Assembly: GCA_052035235.1 (NCBI GenBank)
Contig: JBPOHT010000029.1
Span: 1 to 64,000, forward strand
DNA: 64,000 bases
Direction of reading: 5' to 3'
Source of the DNA: Solimonas_A sp052035235
Lineage (GTDB): Bacteria; Pseudomonadota; Gammaproteobacteria; Nevskiales; Nevskiaceae
Positions 15,419-24,150 of the stretch are shown one piece after another (the first letter of the stretch is position 1; each line of letters starts with the position of its first letter). Position numbers and translations under genes: made by a program. Below the pieces are notes generated by a model. That model was given only the letters and a program-made list of their open reading frames with translations. It was not told the origin of the DNA and did no database searches.

Positions 15419-17044
15419 ATGTTGAGACTCACCGAACTCCAGCTGCCGATCGAGCACCCGCCGGAAGCCCTGGCGCCCGCCATCCAGAAGCGCCTGCGCC
15501 TGCCGGACGGCGCCCTGCTGGGCTTCACGGTATTCAAGCGCAGCTATGACGCCCGCAAGAAGTCGGAGCTGAACTTCGTCTACACGGTGGACTGCGAGCT
15601 GCGCGACGAGGCCGCGATCCTGGCCAAGTTCAAGGAAGACCGGAACGTGGGCCCGGCGCCGGACACCTCCTACAAGCCGGTGGCGGCGGCCCCGGCGGGG
15701 CATGCCAACCGCCCGCTGGTGATCGGCTTTGGCCCCTGCGGCATCTTCGCGGCCCTGGCCCTGGCCCAGATGGGCTTCAGGCCCATCGTGCTGGAGCGCG
15801 GCAAGGCGGTGCGCCTGCGCACCCAGGACACCTGGGGCCTCTGGCGCGGCAGCGTGCTCAACCCGGAATCCAACGTGCAGTTCGGCGAGGGCGGGGCGGG
15901 CCTGTTCAGCGACGGCAAGCTCTACAGCCAGGTCAAGGACCCGAAGTTCCACGGCCGCAAGGTGCTGCAGGAGTTCGTGAAGGCCGGCGCGCCGGAGGAG
16001 ATCCTCTACGTCAGCAAGCCGCACATCGGCACCTTCCGCCTCACCGGCGTGGTCACCCGCATGCGCGAGGAGATCGAGTCGCTGGGCGGCGAGGTGCGCT
16101 TCCAGCAGCAGGTCACGGACCTGCTGGTCGAGGACGGCCATCTGCGTGGCGTGACCCTGGCCGGCGGCGAGACCCTGCGGGCGGACCACGTGATCCTGGC
16201 GCTGGGCCACAGTGCCCGCGAGACCTTCCGCATGCTGGAGGCCCGCAAGGTCTTCATGGAGGCCAAGCCGTTCTCGGTGGGCTTCCGTGTGGAGCATCCG
16301 CAGTCGGTGGTCGACCGCGCGCGCCTGGGCCGCTATGCCGGGCATCCGCTGCTGGGTGCGGCGGACTACAAGCTGGTGCACCACGCCGCCAATGGCCGCT
16401 CGGTCTACAGCTTCTGCATGTGCCCTGGCGGCACCGTGGTGGCGGCCACCTCGGAGCCGAACCGCGTGGTCACCAACGGCATGAGCCAGTACTCGCGCAA
16501 CGAGCGCAACGCCAATGCCGGCATCGTCGTCGGCATCTCGCCGGAAGACTACCCGGGTGGCGTCGCCGCCGGCCCGCTGGCGGGTATCGCGCTGCAGGAG
16601 GAGCTGGAGTCGCGGGCCTACCTGCTGGGCGGCAGCAACTACCAGGCACCGGCACAGCTGGTGGGCGACTTCATCGCCGGCAAGCCTTCCACCGCGCTGG
16701 GCGCGGTCGAGCCCAGCTACAAGCCCGGCGTGCTGCTGGGGGACCTCGCGCCTTCGCTGCCGGAGTACGCCATCACCGCGATCCGCGAGGCGTTGCCGGC
16801 CTTCGACAAGCAGATCAAGGGTTTCGCCATGCCCGACGCCGTGCTCACCGGCGTGGAAACCCGTACCTCCTCGCCGCTGCGCATCACCCGCGGCGAGGAC
16901 TACCAGAGCCTCAACACCCGCGGCCTGTACCCGGCGGGTGAGGGCGCGGGCTATGCCGGCGGCATCATGTCGGCCGGCATCGACGGACTGCGCGTGGCCG
17001 AGGCGCTGGCGCTGAGCCTGCTGTCCCGGCCCGCCGCGGCCTGA
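15419..17044 (+). CDS. Predicted FAD-dependent dehydrogenase (COG2509 type)
   Basis: A 541-residue flavoprotein. After an N-terminal ~95-residue domain (MLRLTELQLP, YDARKKSELNFVYTVD) comes the dinucleotide-binding motif LVIGFGPCGIFAALALAQMGF near residue 100. Further signatures are NVQFGEGGAGLFSDGKLYSQ, AFSVGF-type segments around 285, SFCMCPGGTVV near 340, and the C-terminal FAD contact LYPAGEGAGYAGGIMSAGIDG near 510. The combination fits the uncharacterised FAD-dependent dehydrogenases of COG2509; the physiological reaction is not known. A GACAAT -10-like box lies at 15364. The frame is open much further upstream, but homology begins at 15419. The rlmA gene follows after seven bases, suggesting an operon. 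Confidence 0.87.
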   Translation: MLRLTELQLPIEHPPEALAPAIQKRLRLPDGALLGFTVFKRSYDARKKSELNFVYTVDCELRDEAAILAKFKEDRNVGPAPDTSYKPVAAAPAGHANRPLVIGFGPCGIFAALALAQMGFRPIVLERGKAVRLRTQDTWGLWRGSVLNPESNVQFGEGGAGLFSDGKLYSQVKDPKFHGRKVLQEFVKAGAPEEILYVSKPHIGTFRLTGVVTRMREEIESLGGEVRFQQQVTDLLVEDGHLRGVTLAGGETLRADHVILALGHSARETFRMLEARKVFMEAKPFSVGFRVEHPQSVVDRARLGRYAGHPLLGAADYKLVHHAANGRSVYSFCMCPGGTVVAATSEPNRVVTNGMSQYSRNERNANAGIVVGISPEDYPGGVAAGPLAGIALQEELESRAYLLGGSNYQAPAQLVGDFIAGKPSTALGAVEPSYKPGVLLGDLAPSLPEYAITAIREALPAFDKQIKGFAMPDAVLTGVETRTSSPLRITRGEDYQSLNTRGLYPAGEGAGYAGGIMSAGIDGLRVAEALALSLLSRPAAA

Positions 17045-17051
17045 GCGCGGC

Positions 17052-17936
17052 ATGGCCGTGATCCTCTGCCCGCTGTGCCGGCAACCGCTGCAGCGCGAGG
17101 CCAAGGCCTGGCGCTGCCTGCGGGAACACAGCTTCGACGTCGCCCGCGAGGGCTACGTCAACCTGCTGCCGGTGCAGCACAAGAACAGCCGCGATCCCGG
17201 CGACGATCCGCAGATGGTCATGGCGCGCCGCGAGTTCCTGCAGGCCGGGCATTACCAGCCGCTGCGCGACGCCCTGCTGGCGCTGGCGGCACCGCTGCAG
17301 CCACAGAGCCTGCTCGACATCGGTTGTGGGGAGGGCTACTACACGGCCGCGCTGGCCGAGGTGTCGGCTCAGGTCATCGGTCTGGACATCGCGCGGCTCG
17401 CGATCCGTGTCGCCGCCAAGCGTTACCCGGGCGTGACCTGGCTGGTCGGCAGCGGCGCCCACCTGCCCATCGCCGACGGCAGCGTGGACCTGGTCTGCAA
17501 CATCTTCACGCAGATGCACCTGGCGGAGATGCACCGGGTATTGAAGCCGGAGGGGTACGTGCTGGTGGTGACGCCGGCCGTCGGGCACCTGCAGAGCCTG
17601 CGCGAGCAACTGTTCGACGAGGTGCGTCCCTATGATCCGGGCAAGTTCCTGGCCCCCTTCGAGGCGCAGTTCGAGCTGCAGTCGCGGCAGGAGCTGCAGT
17701 TCCCGCTGAGCCTGGCGCAGCCCGCCCTGGGTCACCTGCTGCAGATGACGCCCTATGCCTGGAAGGCCAAACCCGAGCGCCGGGCCGCCCTGGAGGCCCG
17801 CCAGGGCCTGGAGACGCAGGCGGCGTTCTCGCTGCTGCTGTTCCGCCGACGCGCCGCCACGGCGCCTGCCGGCGAGCCCGCGGCGCCTCGCCCATGGCCG
17901 GGACGGGCCGCTGCCAAGGACGACACAGAGTCCTGA
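17052..17936 (+). CDS. rlmA: 23S rRNA guanine-N1 methyltransferase (RlmA-type)
   Basis: A 294-residue SAM-dependent methyltransferase. The N-terminal zinc finger is readable: Cys6 and Cys9 in ILCPLCRQPL, Cys22 and His26 in RCLREHSFDV. SAM binding is SLLDIGCGEGYYTAAL near residue 90, and NIFTQMHLAEMHRVLKPEG follows. In E. coli RlmA methylates G745 of 23S rRNA. The extra C-terminal ~25 residues are Ala/Pro-rich and probably disordered. It is transcribed with the FAD dehydrogenase upstream (seven-base gap) and the DUF808 gene downstream (32-base gap). Confidence 0.9.
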   Translation: MAVILCPLCRQPLQREAKAWRCLREHSFDVAREGYVNLLPVQHKNSRDPGDDPQMVMARREFLQAGHYQPLRDALLALAAPLQPQSLLDIGCGEGYYTAALAEVSAQVIGLDIARLAIRVAAKRYPGVTWLVGSGAHLPIADGSVDLVCNIFTQMHLAEMHRVLKPEGYVLVVTPAVGHLQSLREQLFDEVRPYDPGKFLAPFEAQFELQSRQELQFPLSLAQPALGHLLQMTPYAWKAKPERRAALEARQGLETQAAFSLLLFRRRAATAPAGEPAAPRPWPGRAAAKDDTES

Positions 17937-17968
17937 CATAATCGGGTCTCCCTGACGAGACCCACCGC

Positions 17969-18889
17969 ATGGCCAGTAGCCTGTTAGCCCTGATCGACGA
18001 CATTGCCACCCTCCTCGACGACGTGTCGGTGATGACCAAGGTGGCTGCCAAGAAGACCGCCGGCGTGCTCGGCGACGACCTGGCGCTGAATGCCCAGCAG
18101 GTAACCGGCGTGAAGGCCGACCGTGAACTGCCGGTGGTCTGGGCCGTGGCCAAGGGATCGGCGGTGAACAAGCTGATCCTGGTGCCGGCGGCGTTGCTGA
18201 TCAGTGCGCTGGCCAACTGGGCGATCATGCCGCTGCTGATGCTCGGTGGCGCTTTCCTGTGCTTCGAGGGCTTCGAGAAGGTTGCGCACAAGTTCCTGCA
18301 CAGCAAGGCGGACGACCGGCAGCATCACGATGATCGGGTGCAGGCCGTGGCCGACCCCGCCGTGGACATGGTGGCCTTCGAGAAGGACAAGGTGAAGGGC
18401 GCCATCCGCACCGACTTCATCCTGTCGGCCGAGATCATCGTGATCTCGCTTGGCACCGTCGCTACGGCCGCCTTCAGCAAGCAGCTGAGCGTGCTCGTAT
18501 TGATCTCGGTGCTGATGACCGTGGGCGTGTATGGCCTGGTCGCCGGCATTGTGAAGCTGGACGACGCCGGCCTCTACCTCAGCCAGCGTGCCAGCGCCGC
18601 GGCACGGGCCCTGGGCCGTGGCCTGCTGGCACTGGCTCCCAAGCTGATGAAGTTCCTGTCCATCGTCGGCACCGCCGCGATGTTCATGGTGGGCGGCGGC
18701 ATCGTCGTGCACGGCATCCCGCCGCTGCACCATGCCGTGGAGCATGCGGCCCATGCCGTGTCCGGCGTGCCGGGCCTGGGGGCGCTGGCTTCGACGCTGC
18801 TGAACCTGGTGGCGGGCATCATCGTCGGTGGCCTGGTGCTGCTGGGCGTGAATGCCGTGAAGGGTGTCCTGGGCAAGCTGCGCAAATAG
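17969..18889 (+). CDS. DUF808 family inner-membrane protein
   Basis: A 306-residue protein beginning MASSLLALIDDIATLLDDVS, then KVAAKKTAGVLGDDLALNA, the hallmark start of DUF808 (E. coli YedI). At least four hydrophobic segments are visible near residues 70-95, 155-195, 230-255 and 275-300. The conserved block KVAHKFLH lies near 107. Function unknown. The 32-bp gap before it holds CATAAT (17937) and a 7-bp stem GGGTCTC/GAGACCC (17944-17963), so it may also have its own promoter. Confidence 0.85.
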   Translation: MASSLLALIDDIATLLDDVSVMTKVAAKKTAGVLGDDLALNAQQVTGVKADRELPVVWAVAKGSAVNKLILVPAALLISALANWAIMPLLMLGGAFLCFEGFEKVAHKFLHSKADDRQHHDDRVQAVADPAVDMVAFEKDKVKGAIRTDFILSAEIIVISLGTVATAAFSKQLSVLVLISVLMTVGVYGLVAGIVKLDDAGLYLSQRASAAARALGRGLLALAPKLMKFLSIVGTAAMFMVGGGIVVHGIPPLHHAVEHAAHAVSGVPGLGALASTLLNLVAGIIVGGLVLLGVNAVKGVLGKLRK

Positions 18890-18972
18890 CGGAGTAGCCC
18901 GGATGCAATCCGGGATGCCACGAGCCGACGCCCCCTGTACTGCGTCCAGGCTACGGCCGGCCCTGCGTGAAA
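18890..18972. repeat. GTAGCCCGGATGC repeat, left copy
   Basis: An ~80-bp element bounded by GTAGCC and GGCTAC (18894-18954), with an inner hairpin CCCGGAT-GCA-ATCCGGG. It begins at the stop codon of the DUF808 gene. A second copy in the same orientation lies at 19124-19208, and a REPIN sits between them. Together these fill the 365-bp gap before the mutase gene. Confidence 0.8.
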
Positions 18973-19015
18973 AAGATTCTTCGCCGATTTCCGGAGTCCG
19001 GCCAACACCCGATTC

Positions 19016-19096
19016 GTCATACCGGCGGAAGCCGGTATCCAGTTGTGCGGTGGCTACTGATGGTGGGACTGGATGCCGGCTTCCGCCGGCATGACG
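19016..19096. repeat. REPIN-type palindromic repeat, copy 3
   Basis: Full two-armed element (GTCATACCGGCGGAAGCC ... GCCGGCATGACG), sandwiched between two direct copies of the GTAGCCCGGATGC repeat. Confidence 0.85.
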
Positions 19097-19123
19097 ATTT
19101 TCCAATCGAGAACGGTGAGTGAG

Positions 19124-19208
19124 CGGAGTAGCCCGGATGCAATCCGGGATGCCATGAGCCAACGGTCCCCTGGACTGCGTCCAGGCTACGGCCGGGCTTG
19201 CATGAAAA
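19124..19208. repeat. GTAGCCCGGATGC repeat, right copy
   Basis: A direct copy of the 18890 element with few differences (CCATGAGCCAACG against CCACGAGCCGACG), again bounded by GTAGCC/GGCTAC (19128-19189). It runs into the mutase terminator. Confidence 0.8.
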
Positions 19209-19232
19209 AAGGGCGGATCATCCGATCCGCCC
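19205..19232 (-). terminator. Intrinsic terminator of the acyl-CoA mutase gene
   Basis: Read on the minus strand, an 8-bp stem GGGCGGAT/ATCCGCCC with a six-base loop is followed by six T residues. It lies 22 bases after the mutase stop codon. Confidence 0.9.
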
Positions 19233-19254
19233 TTGGATTTGCTGCCAGCCCAGA

Positions 19255-22200
19255 CTACATGTTGCGGCGGTACTCGCCGCCCACGTCGTACAGCGCGTGG
19301 CTGATCTGGCCCAGGCTGTTGTACTTCACCGCCTCCAGCAGCGACTCGAAGATGTTCTTGCGGTCGCGCGCGGTGCGCTGCAGGTTCTTCAGGCTCTCCG
19401 GGCCGTAGCCGTTGCGGTTGCCGCGGTAGGCCTCGACGTTGCCGATCTGCTGGCCCTTCTCCTCCTCGGTGGAGCGGATCAGCTCGATGGTGGTTGCGAT
19501 CTCGCCGCCATGGTCCTTGGGCAGGAAGGTGTTGACGCCGATCAACGGCAGCGAGCCGTCGTACTTCTTGTGTTCGTAGTACAGGCTCTCTTCCTGGATC
19601 TTGCCGCGCTGGTACATGGTGTCCATGGCGCCCAGCACGCCGCCGCGCTCGGAGATGCTCTCGAACTCCTTGTACACGGCTTCTTCCACCAGGTCGGTGA
19701 GCTGGTCGATGACGAAGCTGCCCTGCCAGGGGTTCTCGCAGAAGTTCAGGCCCAGCTCGCGGTTGATGATGAGCTGGATCGCCACGGCGCGGCGCACCGA
19801 CTCCTCGGTGGGCGTGGTGATGGCCTCGTCGTAAGCGTTGGTGTGCAGCGAGTTGCAGTTGTCGAACAGCGCGTACAGCGCCTGCAGCGTGGTGCGGATG
19901 TCGTTGAACTGGATCTCCTGGGCGTGCAGCGAGCGGCCGGAGGTCTGGATGTGGTACTTCAGCATCTGGCTGCGCTCGTTGGCGCCGTAGCGCTCCTTCA
20001 TTGCACGCGCCCAGATGCGGCGGGCCACACGACCGATGACGGAGTATTCCGGGTCCATGCCGTTGCTGAAGAAGAACGACAGGTTCGGCGCGAAGTCGTC
20101 GATCTTCATGCCGCGGGCCAGGTAGTACTCCACGAAGGTGAAGCCGTTGGCCAGCGTGAAGGCGAGCTGGCTGACCGGGTTCGCGCCGGCCTCGGCGATG
20201 TGATAGCCCGAGATCGACACCGAGTAGAAGTTGCGGACCTTGCGCTCGACGAAGGACTGCTGGATGTCGCCCATCATGCGCAGGGCGAACTCGGTGGAGA
20301 AGATGCAGGTGTTCTGCGCCTGGTCTTCCTTGAGGATGTCCGCCTGCACCGTGCCGCGCACGATGGACATGGTCTCGGTCTTGATCTTCGTGTAGGTCTC
20401 GGCATCCAGCAGCTGGTCGCCGGTGATGCCGAGCAGTGCCAGGCCCAGGCCGTTGTTGGTGGGCGGCAGCTCGCCGGAGTAGACCGGGCGGGTCTTGCCG
20501 GCGAACAGCTCGGCGATCTTCTTCTCGGCGGCGGCCCAGCGTGCCGGGTCGGCCTTCAGGTGCTTTTCCACCTGCTGGTCGATGGCGGTGTTCATGAACA
20601 TGGCCAGGATCATCGGCGCCGGGCCGTTGATGGTCATGGAGACGGAGGTGCTCGGTGCGCAGAGATCGAAGCCGGAGTAGAGCTTCTTCATGTCGTCCAG
20701 CGTCGCGATGCTGACGCCGGAGTTGCCGATCTTGCCGTAGATGTCCGGGCGGGTGTGCGGGTCTTCGCCGTACAGCGTCACCGAGTCGAAGGCGGTGGAC
20801 AGGCGCGTCGGCGAGCCGGGCTGGCTCAGGTAGTGGAAGCGGCGGTTGGTGCGCTCTGGCGTGCCTTCACCGGCGAACATGCGGATCGGGTCTTCGCCGA
20901 CGCGGCGGTAGGGGTAGATGCCGGCGGTGTAGGGATAGCCGCCGGGCAGGTTTTCCTTCAGCAGGAAGCGCAGCAGCTCGCCCCAGCTCTCGTAGTGGGG
21001 CGCGGCCACCTTCGGAATCTTCTGGTGGCTCAGCGACTCGATGTAGTTGTCGCCCTTCACCGCCTTGCCGCGCACCTCGTAGGTGTATTGCGCGTCGGTC
21101 ACGCCCTTGAGGCGCTCCGGCCAGGCGCGCAGCAGGTCTACGGAGCTGGGCTCCAGGGACTTCAGCGCCTCGTTGTAGCGCTGGCGCAGGGTCAGCAGGG
21201 TCTTGTCGCCGCCGGAGGTCAGATCCTCGTTGGCGTAGAAGTCCAGGGCCTTGGGCAGTTTCTCGTCGCCCAGTTCCTTCAGCGACTCCCACAGGTTCTG
21301 GGCGCGGTTGGCGGTCTCGTCCTGGCGCTCGGCGTCCTTGTTGATGCCGCGGCCCTGCTCGGCGATCTCGGCGAGATAGCGCACGCGGCTACCCGGGATC
21401 AGCACGGTGGCGCGCGGCTCCTTCAGCGAGGTGTCGAGGTCCGGCGTCCACTGGGCTTCCGGCAGGCTGAGCTTGGTGCGCAGCAGGCGGCAGAGGTTGG
21501 AGAACATCCAGGTCACGCCCGGATCGTTGAACTGGCTGGCGATGGTCGGGTAGACCGGCACCTCGTCGTCCTTCAGCTCGAACTTCACGCGGTTGCGCTT
21601 CCACTGCTTGCGCACGTCACGCAGCGCGTCCTCGGCACCCTTGCGGTCGAACTTGTTCAGCACCACCAGCTCGGCGAAGTCGATCATGTCGATCTTCTCG
21701 AGCTGGCTGGCGGCGCCGTATTCGCTGGTCATCACGTAGACCGGGAAGTCCACCAGGTCCACGATCTCGGAGTCGCTCTGGCCGATGCCGGCGGTCTCCA
21801 CGATCACCAGGTCATAGGCCTGGCCGCGCAGGAAGGCGACGCAGTCCTTCAGCACGGTGTTGGTGGCGGCATGCTGGCGGCGCGTGGCCATGGAGCGCAT
21901 GAACAGGCGTTTGCTGCGCAGCGAGTTCATGCGGATGCGGTCGCCCAGCAGCGCGCCGCCGGAGCGGCGGCGGGTGGGGTCCACGGCCAGTACGGCGATG
22001 CGCATCTGCGGGAAGGCCTGCAGGAAGCGCAGCAGCAGTTCGTCCACCACGGAGGACTTGCCCGCGCCGCCGGTGCCGGTAAAACCGATGACGGGCGTCT
22101 TGGCGCCGGCCAGCTGCCATTCCTTGCGCAGGCGGGCCAGCTCGGTTTCCGGCAGGGCGCCTTCCTCGATGGTGGAGAGCATCTGGCCGATGCTGATCTC

Positions 22201-22701
22201 ATCGTCAGCGCTGACCTTGGCCGGCACGCGGGTGTCGAGGCGGTGCTTGTGGGCGCGCTCGACCAGGTCGTCGATCATGCCGGTGAGGCCCAGCTTGGCG
22301 CCGTCGTTGGGGTGGTAGATGTACTCCACGCCCTGCGAGTGCAGCACCGCGATCTCTTCCGGCGTGATGGTGCCGCCGCCGCCGCCGAACACGCGGATGT
22401 GCGGGGCGCCACGCTCGGCGAGCATGTCCACCATGTACTTGAAGAATTCGTTGTGGCCGCCCTGATAGCTGGACAGCGCGATGCCGTCGGCATCTTCCTG
22501 CAGTGCGGCGCGGACGATGTCCTCCACCGAGCGGTTGTGGCCCAGGTGGATCACCTCGGCGCCCTTGCCCTGGATCAGGCGGCGCATGACGTTGATCGCG
22601 GCGTCATGGCCGTCGAACAGGCTGGCGGCGGTGACAAAGCGCAGCGGGGTGGCCTCGCTGGTTTCGGTCTGGCGGGTGGCGGTGGCGGGCTGGGCGGTCA
22701 T
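19255..22701 (-). CDS. icmF: Fused isobutyryl-CoA mutase (IcmF)
   Basis: A 1148-residue coenzyme-B12 mutase with the IcmF domain order. The B12-binding domain covers about 20-150, with the base-off His32 in LFDGHDAAI and GGGGTITPEE. The MeaI-like GTPase chaperone has Walker A GTGGAGKS (209-216), ETAGIGQSD and NKFD. The TIM-barrel mutase runs from about 560 to the end. Residues that set substrate choice read Phe (RMFAGEG) and Gln (ILKEDQAQNT), where methylmalonyl-CoA mutases have Tyr and Arg, so isobutyryl-CoA/butyryl-CoA (possibly pivalyl/isovaleryl-CoA) isomerisation is favoured over methylmalonyl-CoA. The Gly of DxHxxG is Ala35. A 3' terminator closes it, and an AraC regulator is divergent at 22846. 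Confidence 0.95.
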   Translation of the reverse strand: MTAQPATATRQTETSEATPLRFVTAASLFDGHDAAINVMRRLIQGKGAEVIHLGHNRSVEDIVRAALQEDADGIALSSYQGGHNEFFKYMVDMLAERGAPHIRVFGGGGGTITPEEIAVLHSQGVEYIYHPNDGAKLGLTGMIDDLVERAHKHRLDTRVPAKVSADDEISIGQMLSTIEEGALPETELARLRKEWQLAGAKTPVIGFTGTGGAGKSSVVDELLLRFLQAFPQMRIAVLAVDPTRRRSGGALLGDRIRMNSLRSKRLFMRSMATRRQHAATNTVLKDCVAFLRGQAYDLVIVETAGIGQSDSEIVDLVDFPVYVMTSEYGAASQLEKIDMIDFAELVVLNKFDRKGAEDALRDVRKQWKRNRVKFELKDDEVPVYPTIASQFNDPGVTWMFSNLCRLLRTKLSLPEAQWTPDLDTSLKEPRATVLIPGSRVRYLAEIAEQGRGINKDAERQDETANRAQNLWESLKELGDEKLPKALDFYANEDLTSGGDKTLLTLRQRYNEALKSLEPSSVDLLRAWPERLKGVTDAQYTYEVRGKAVKGDNYIESLSHQKIPKVAAPHYESWGELLRFLLKENLPGGYPYTAGIYPYRRVGEDPIRMFAGEGTPERTNRRFHYLSQPGSPTRLSTAFDSVTLYGEDPHTRPDIYGKIGNSGVSIATLDDMKKLYSGFDLCAPSTSVSMTINGPAPMILAMFMNTAIDQQVEKHLKADPARWAAAEKKIAELFAGKTRPVYSGELPPTNNGLGLALLGITGDQLLDAETYTKIKTETMSIVRGTVQADILKEDQAQNTCIFSTEFALRMMGDIQQSFVERKVRNFYSVSISGYHIAEAGANPVSQLAFTLANGFTFVEYYLARGMKIDDFAPNLSFFFSNGMDPEYSVIGRVARRIWARAMKERYGANERSQMLKYHIQTSGRSLHAQEIQFNDIRTTLQALYALFDNCNSLHTNAYDEAITTPTEESVRRAVAIQLIINRELGLNFCENPWQGSFVIDQLTDLVEEAVYKEFESISERGGVLGAMDTMYQRGKIQEESLYYEHKKYDGSLPLIGVNTFLPKDHGGEIATTIELIRSTEEEKGQQIGNVEAYRGNRNGYGPESLKNLQRTARDRKNIFESLLEAVKYNSLGQISHALYDVGGEYRRNM

Positions 22702-22845
22702 GGGCAGGTCCTGGCAATCGGGAAACCTGGGAACGTTACGCCAGCGCGGCTTGCGGTGCGATGCCCAAAAGCATCTCGTTTAGTGACAGAATTTGCCATA
22801 TGAACCTGGTCCGCCAATCCAAGACCTCCACCCGGCCCTCCGCCC

Positions 22846-23877
22846 ATGGCCCGGCCCGCTGAATCCCGCGGCACCATCGCCGCGGCCTTCGTCCGGCAGG
22901 CCCTGCAGGCCGTGGCCCGGCGCGGGCTGGATCCGGCCCTGGCGCTCGAAAAAGCCGGGCTGGCCGAGGACCTGCTGGTGGACGACCGGGCGCGGGTCGG
23001 GCCGGAGGTCTTCGGCAGCCTCTGGCTGAGTATTGCGGACCTGCTGGACGACGAGCTGTTCGGCCTGGACTCCCGGCCGATGCGGGTGGGCAGTTTTGCC
23101 ACTTTGTGCCATCTCATGCTCCACACCCCGGACCTGCGCACGGCGCTGGTCCGGGGTGCCCGGCTGGTCAACCTGCTGCTGGCCGACACCCGGGTGGAAC
23201 TGGACCTGGAGGGGCCGGAGGCGGCGCTGCGTTTCGTGGAGCAGGGGTCGCGCGCCCGCGAGGCGCAGGTCTTCGCCCACGAGACCCTGTTCGTGATGCT
23301 GCACGGCCTGGTGTGCTGGCTGGTGCGCCGGCGCATCGTCATCCACGAGGCCGAATTCTCCTATCCGCCGCCGGCCTGGCAGGACGAGTACCTGCTGATC
23401 GTGGGCGAGACCCTGCATTTCCAGCGGCCGGTCACCCGCTTTGCCTTCAGCGCCGCGGACCTGGATGCGCCGGTGGTGCAGACCGAGGCCAGCGCCCGCG
23501 AATTCCTGCGCGGCGCGCCGCACAACTTCCTGCTCAAGTACAAGGACCCGCAGAGCGTGGCGCACCGCGTGCGCCGCCTGCTGCGGGAGACGCCGCCGGA
23601 GCAGTGGCCGGACTTCGACGAGCTGGCCTGGCAGCTGCGGCGCCATCCCACCACGCTGCGCCGCCGCCTGGAGGAAGAAGGCTCGTCCTACCGCATCGAG
23701 AAGAGTGCCCGCCGCCGCGATCTCGCGCTGGAATACCTGGCGGACCCCAGGCGCAGCGTGCTGGACGTGGCCCAGGCCTTGGGTTTTGCCGAGCCCAGCG
23801 CGTTCCATCGGGCGTTCCGGCAGTGGACCGGGATGAGTCCGGGGGAGTACCGGAAGAAGGCGGGGTTGAAGGGGTAA
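22846..23877 (+). CDS. AraC-family transcriptional regulator
   Basis: A 343-residue regulator. The N-terminal two-thirds match the large arabinose-binding-like effector domain of the OruR/FeaR-type AraC subgroup (VRVGPEVFGSLWLSIADLLDDELFG-like pattern around residue 50). The C-terminal two-helix DNA-binding domain covers about 245-340: PDFDELAWQLRRHPTTLRRRLEEEG, then SVLDVAQALGFAEPSAFHRAF and WTGMSPGEYRKK. It is divergent from icmF with a 144-bp gap, the usual layout for a regulator and its target, so it may respond to a branched or short acyl compound. The start at ATG 22846 lacks a strong ribosome site. Confidence 0.88.
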   Translation: MARPAESRGTIAAAFVRQALQAVARRGLDPALALEKAGLAEDLLVDDRARVGPEVFGSLWLSIADLLDDELFGLDSRPMRVGSFATLCHLMLHTPDLRTALVRGARLVNLLLADTRVELDLEGPEAALRFVEQGSRAREAQVFAHETLFVMLHGLVCWLVRRRIVIHEAEFSYPPPAWQDEYLLIVGETLHFQRPVTRFAFSAADLDAPVVQTEASAREFLRGAPHNFLLKYKDPQSVAHRVRRLLRETPPEQWPDFDELAWQLRRHPTTLRRRLEEEGSSYRIEKSARRRDLALEYLADPRRSVLDVAQALGFAEPSAFHRAFRQWTGMSPGEYRKKAGLKG

Positions 23878-23884
23878 AAAAGAG

Positions 23885-23907
23885 CCCCCTGCGAAGACGG
23901 CAGGGGG
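23885..23907. terminator. Hairpin after the AraC-type regulator
   Basis: Stem CCCCCTGC/GCAGGGGG with a seven-base loop, eight bases past the regulator's stop. The A-run upstream (23876-23881) gives a T-run on the minus strand, so it would terminate leftward transcripts better than rightward ones. Confidence 0.5.
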
Positions 23908-23925
23908 TGATGGGAGTTTCGATTC

Positions 23926-24139
23926 CCTCTCCCGCTGGCGGGAGAGGCGCGTTTTGCTGACTTGGGAGTGACTCAATGTCACTCCCAAGCTTGGCAAACG
24001 CGGGGTGAGGGTGGAGCCTTCAATCGGTGGCGAGGTGCGTAACCGCCGCTGCACCACCCTCACCTCGGCAACTGCTCCATGCGTTGCCCTACCTCGGACA
24101 TCCATGCCCTCGCCAGCCCTCTCCCGCCAGCGGGAGAGG
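23926..24139. repeat. Composite palindromic repeat region
   Basis: This gap holds four units: a perfect CCTCTCCCGC-TG-GCGGGAGAGG palindrome (23926-23947); a long cruciform (23948-24002) whose core CTTGGGAGTGA/TCACTCCCAAG is a perfect 11-bp stem; a 48-bp element starting GGCAACTGCTCCATGCGTTG (24067-24114); and a second CCTCTCCCGC palindrome (24118-24139). The 48-bp element contains two hairpins, GGCAAC/GTTGCC and a GGACAT/ATGCCC-type stem. The same element recurs inverted at 26928-26975 and at 42051-42098. Confidence 0.75.
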
Positions 24140-24150
24140 GAGTAGGTCAC

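Noticed and set aside
251..19096. CRISPR-like regularity of short palindromic repeats.
   Set aside because: Copies are thousands of bases apart, are themselves paired inverted hairpins, and no cas gene or spacer array is present.
19198..22803. A 1201-codon plus-strand frame opposite icmF.
   Set aside because: Same reason: it mirrors a fully recognisable gene, and its translation lacks any domain.
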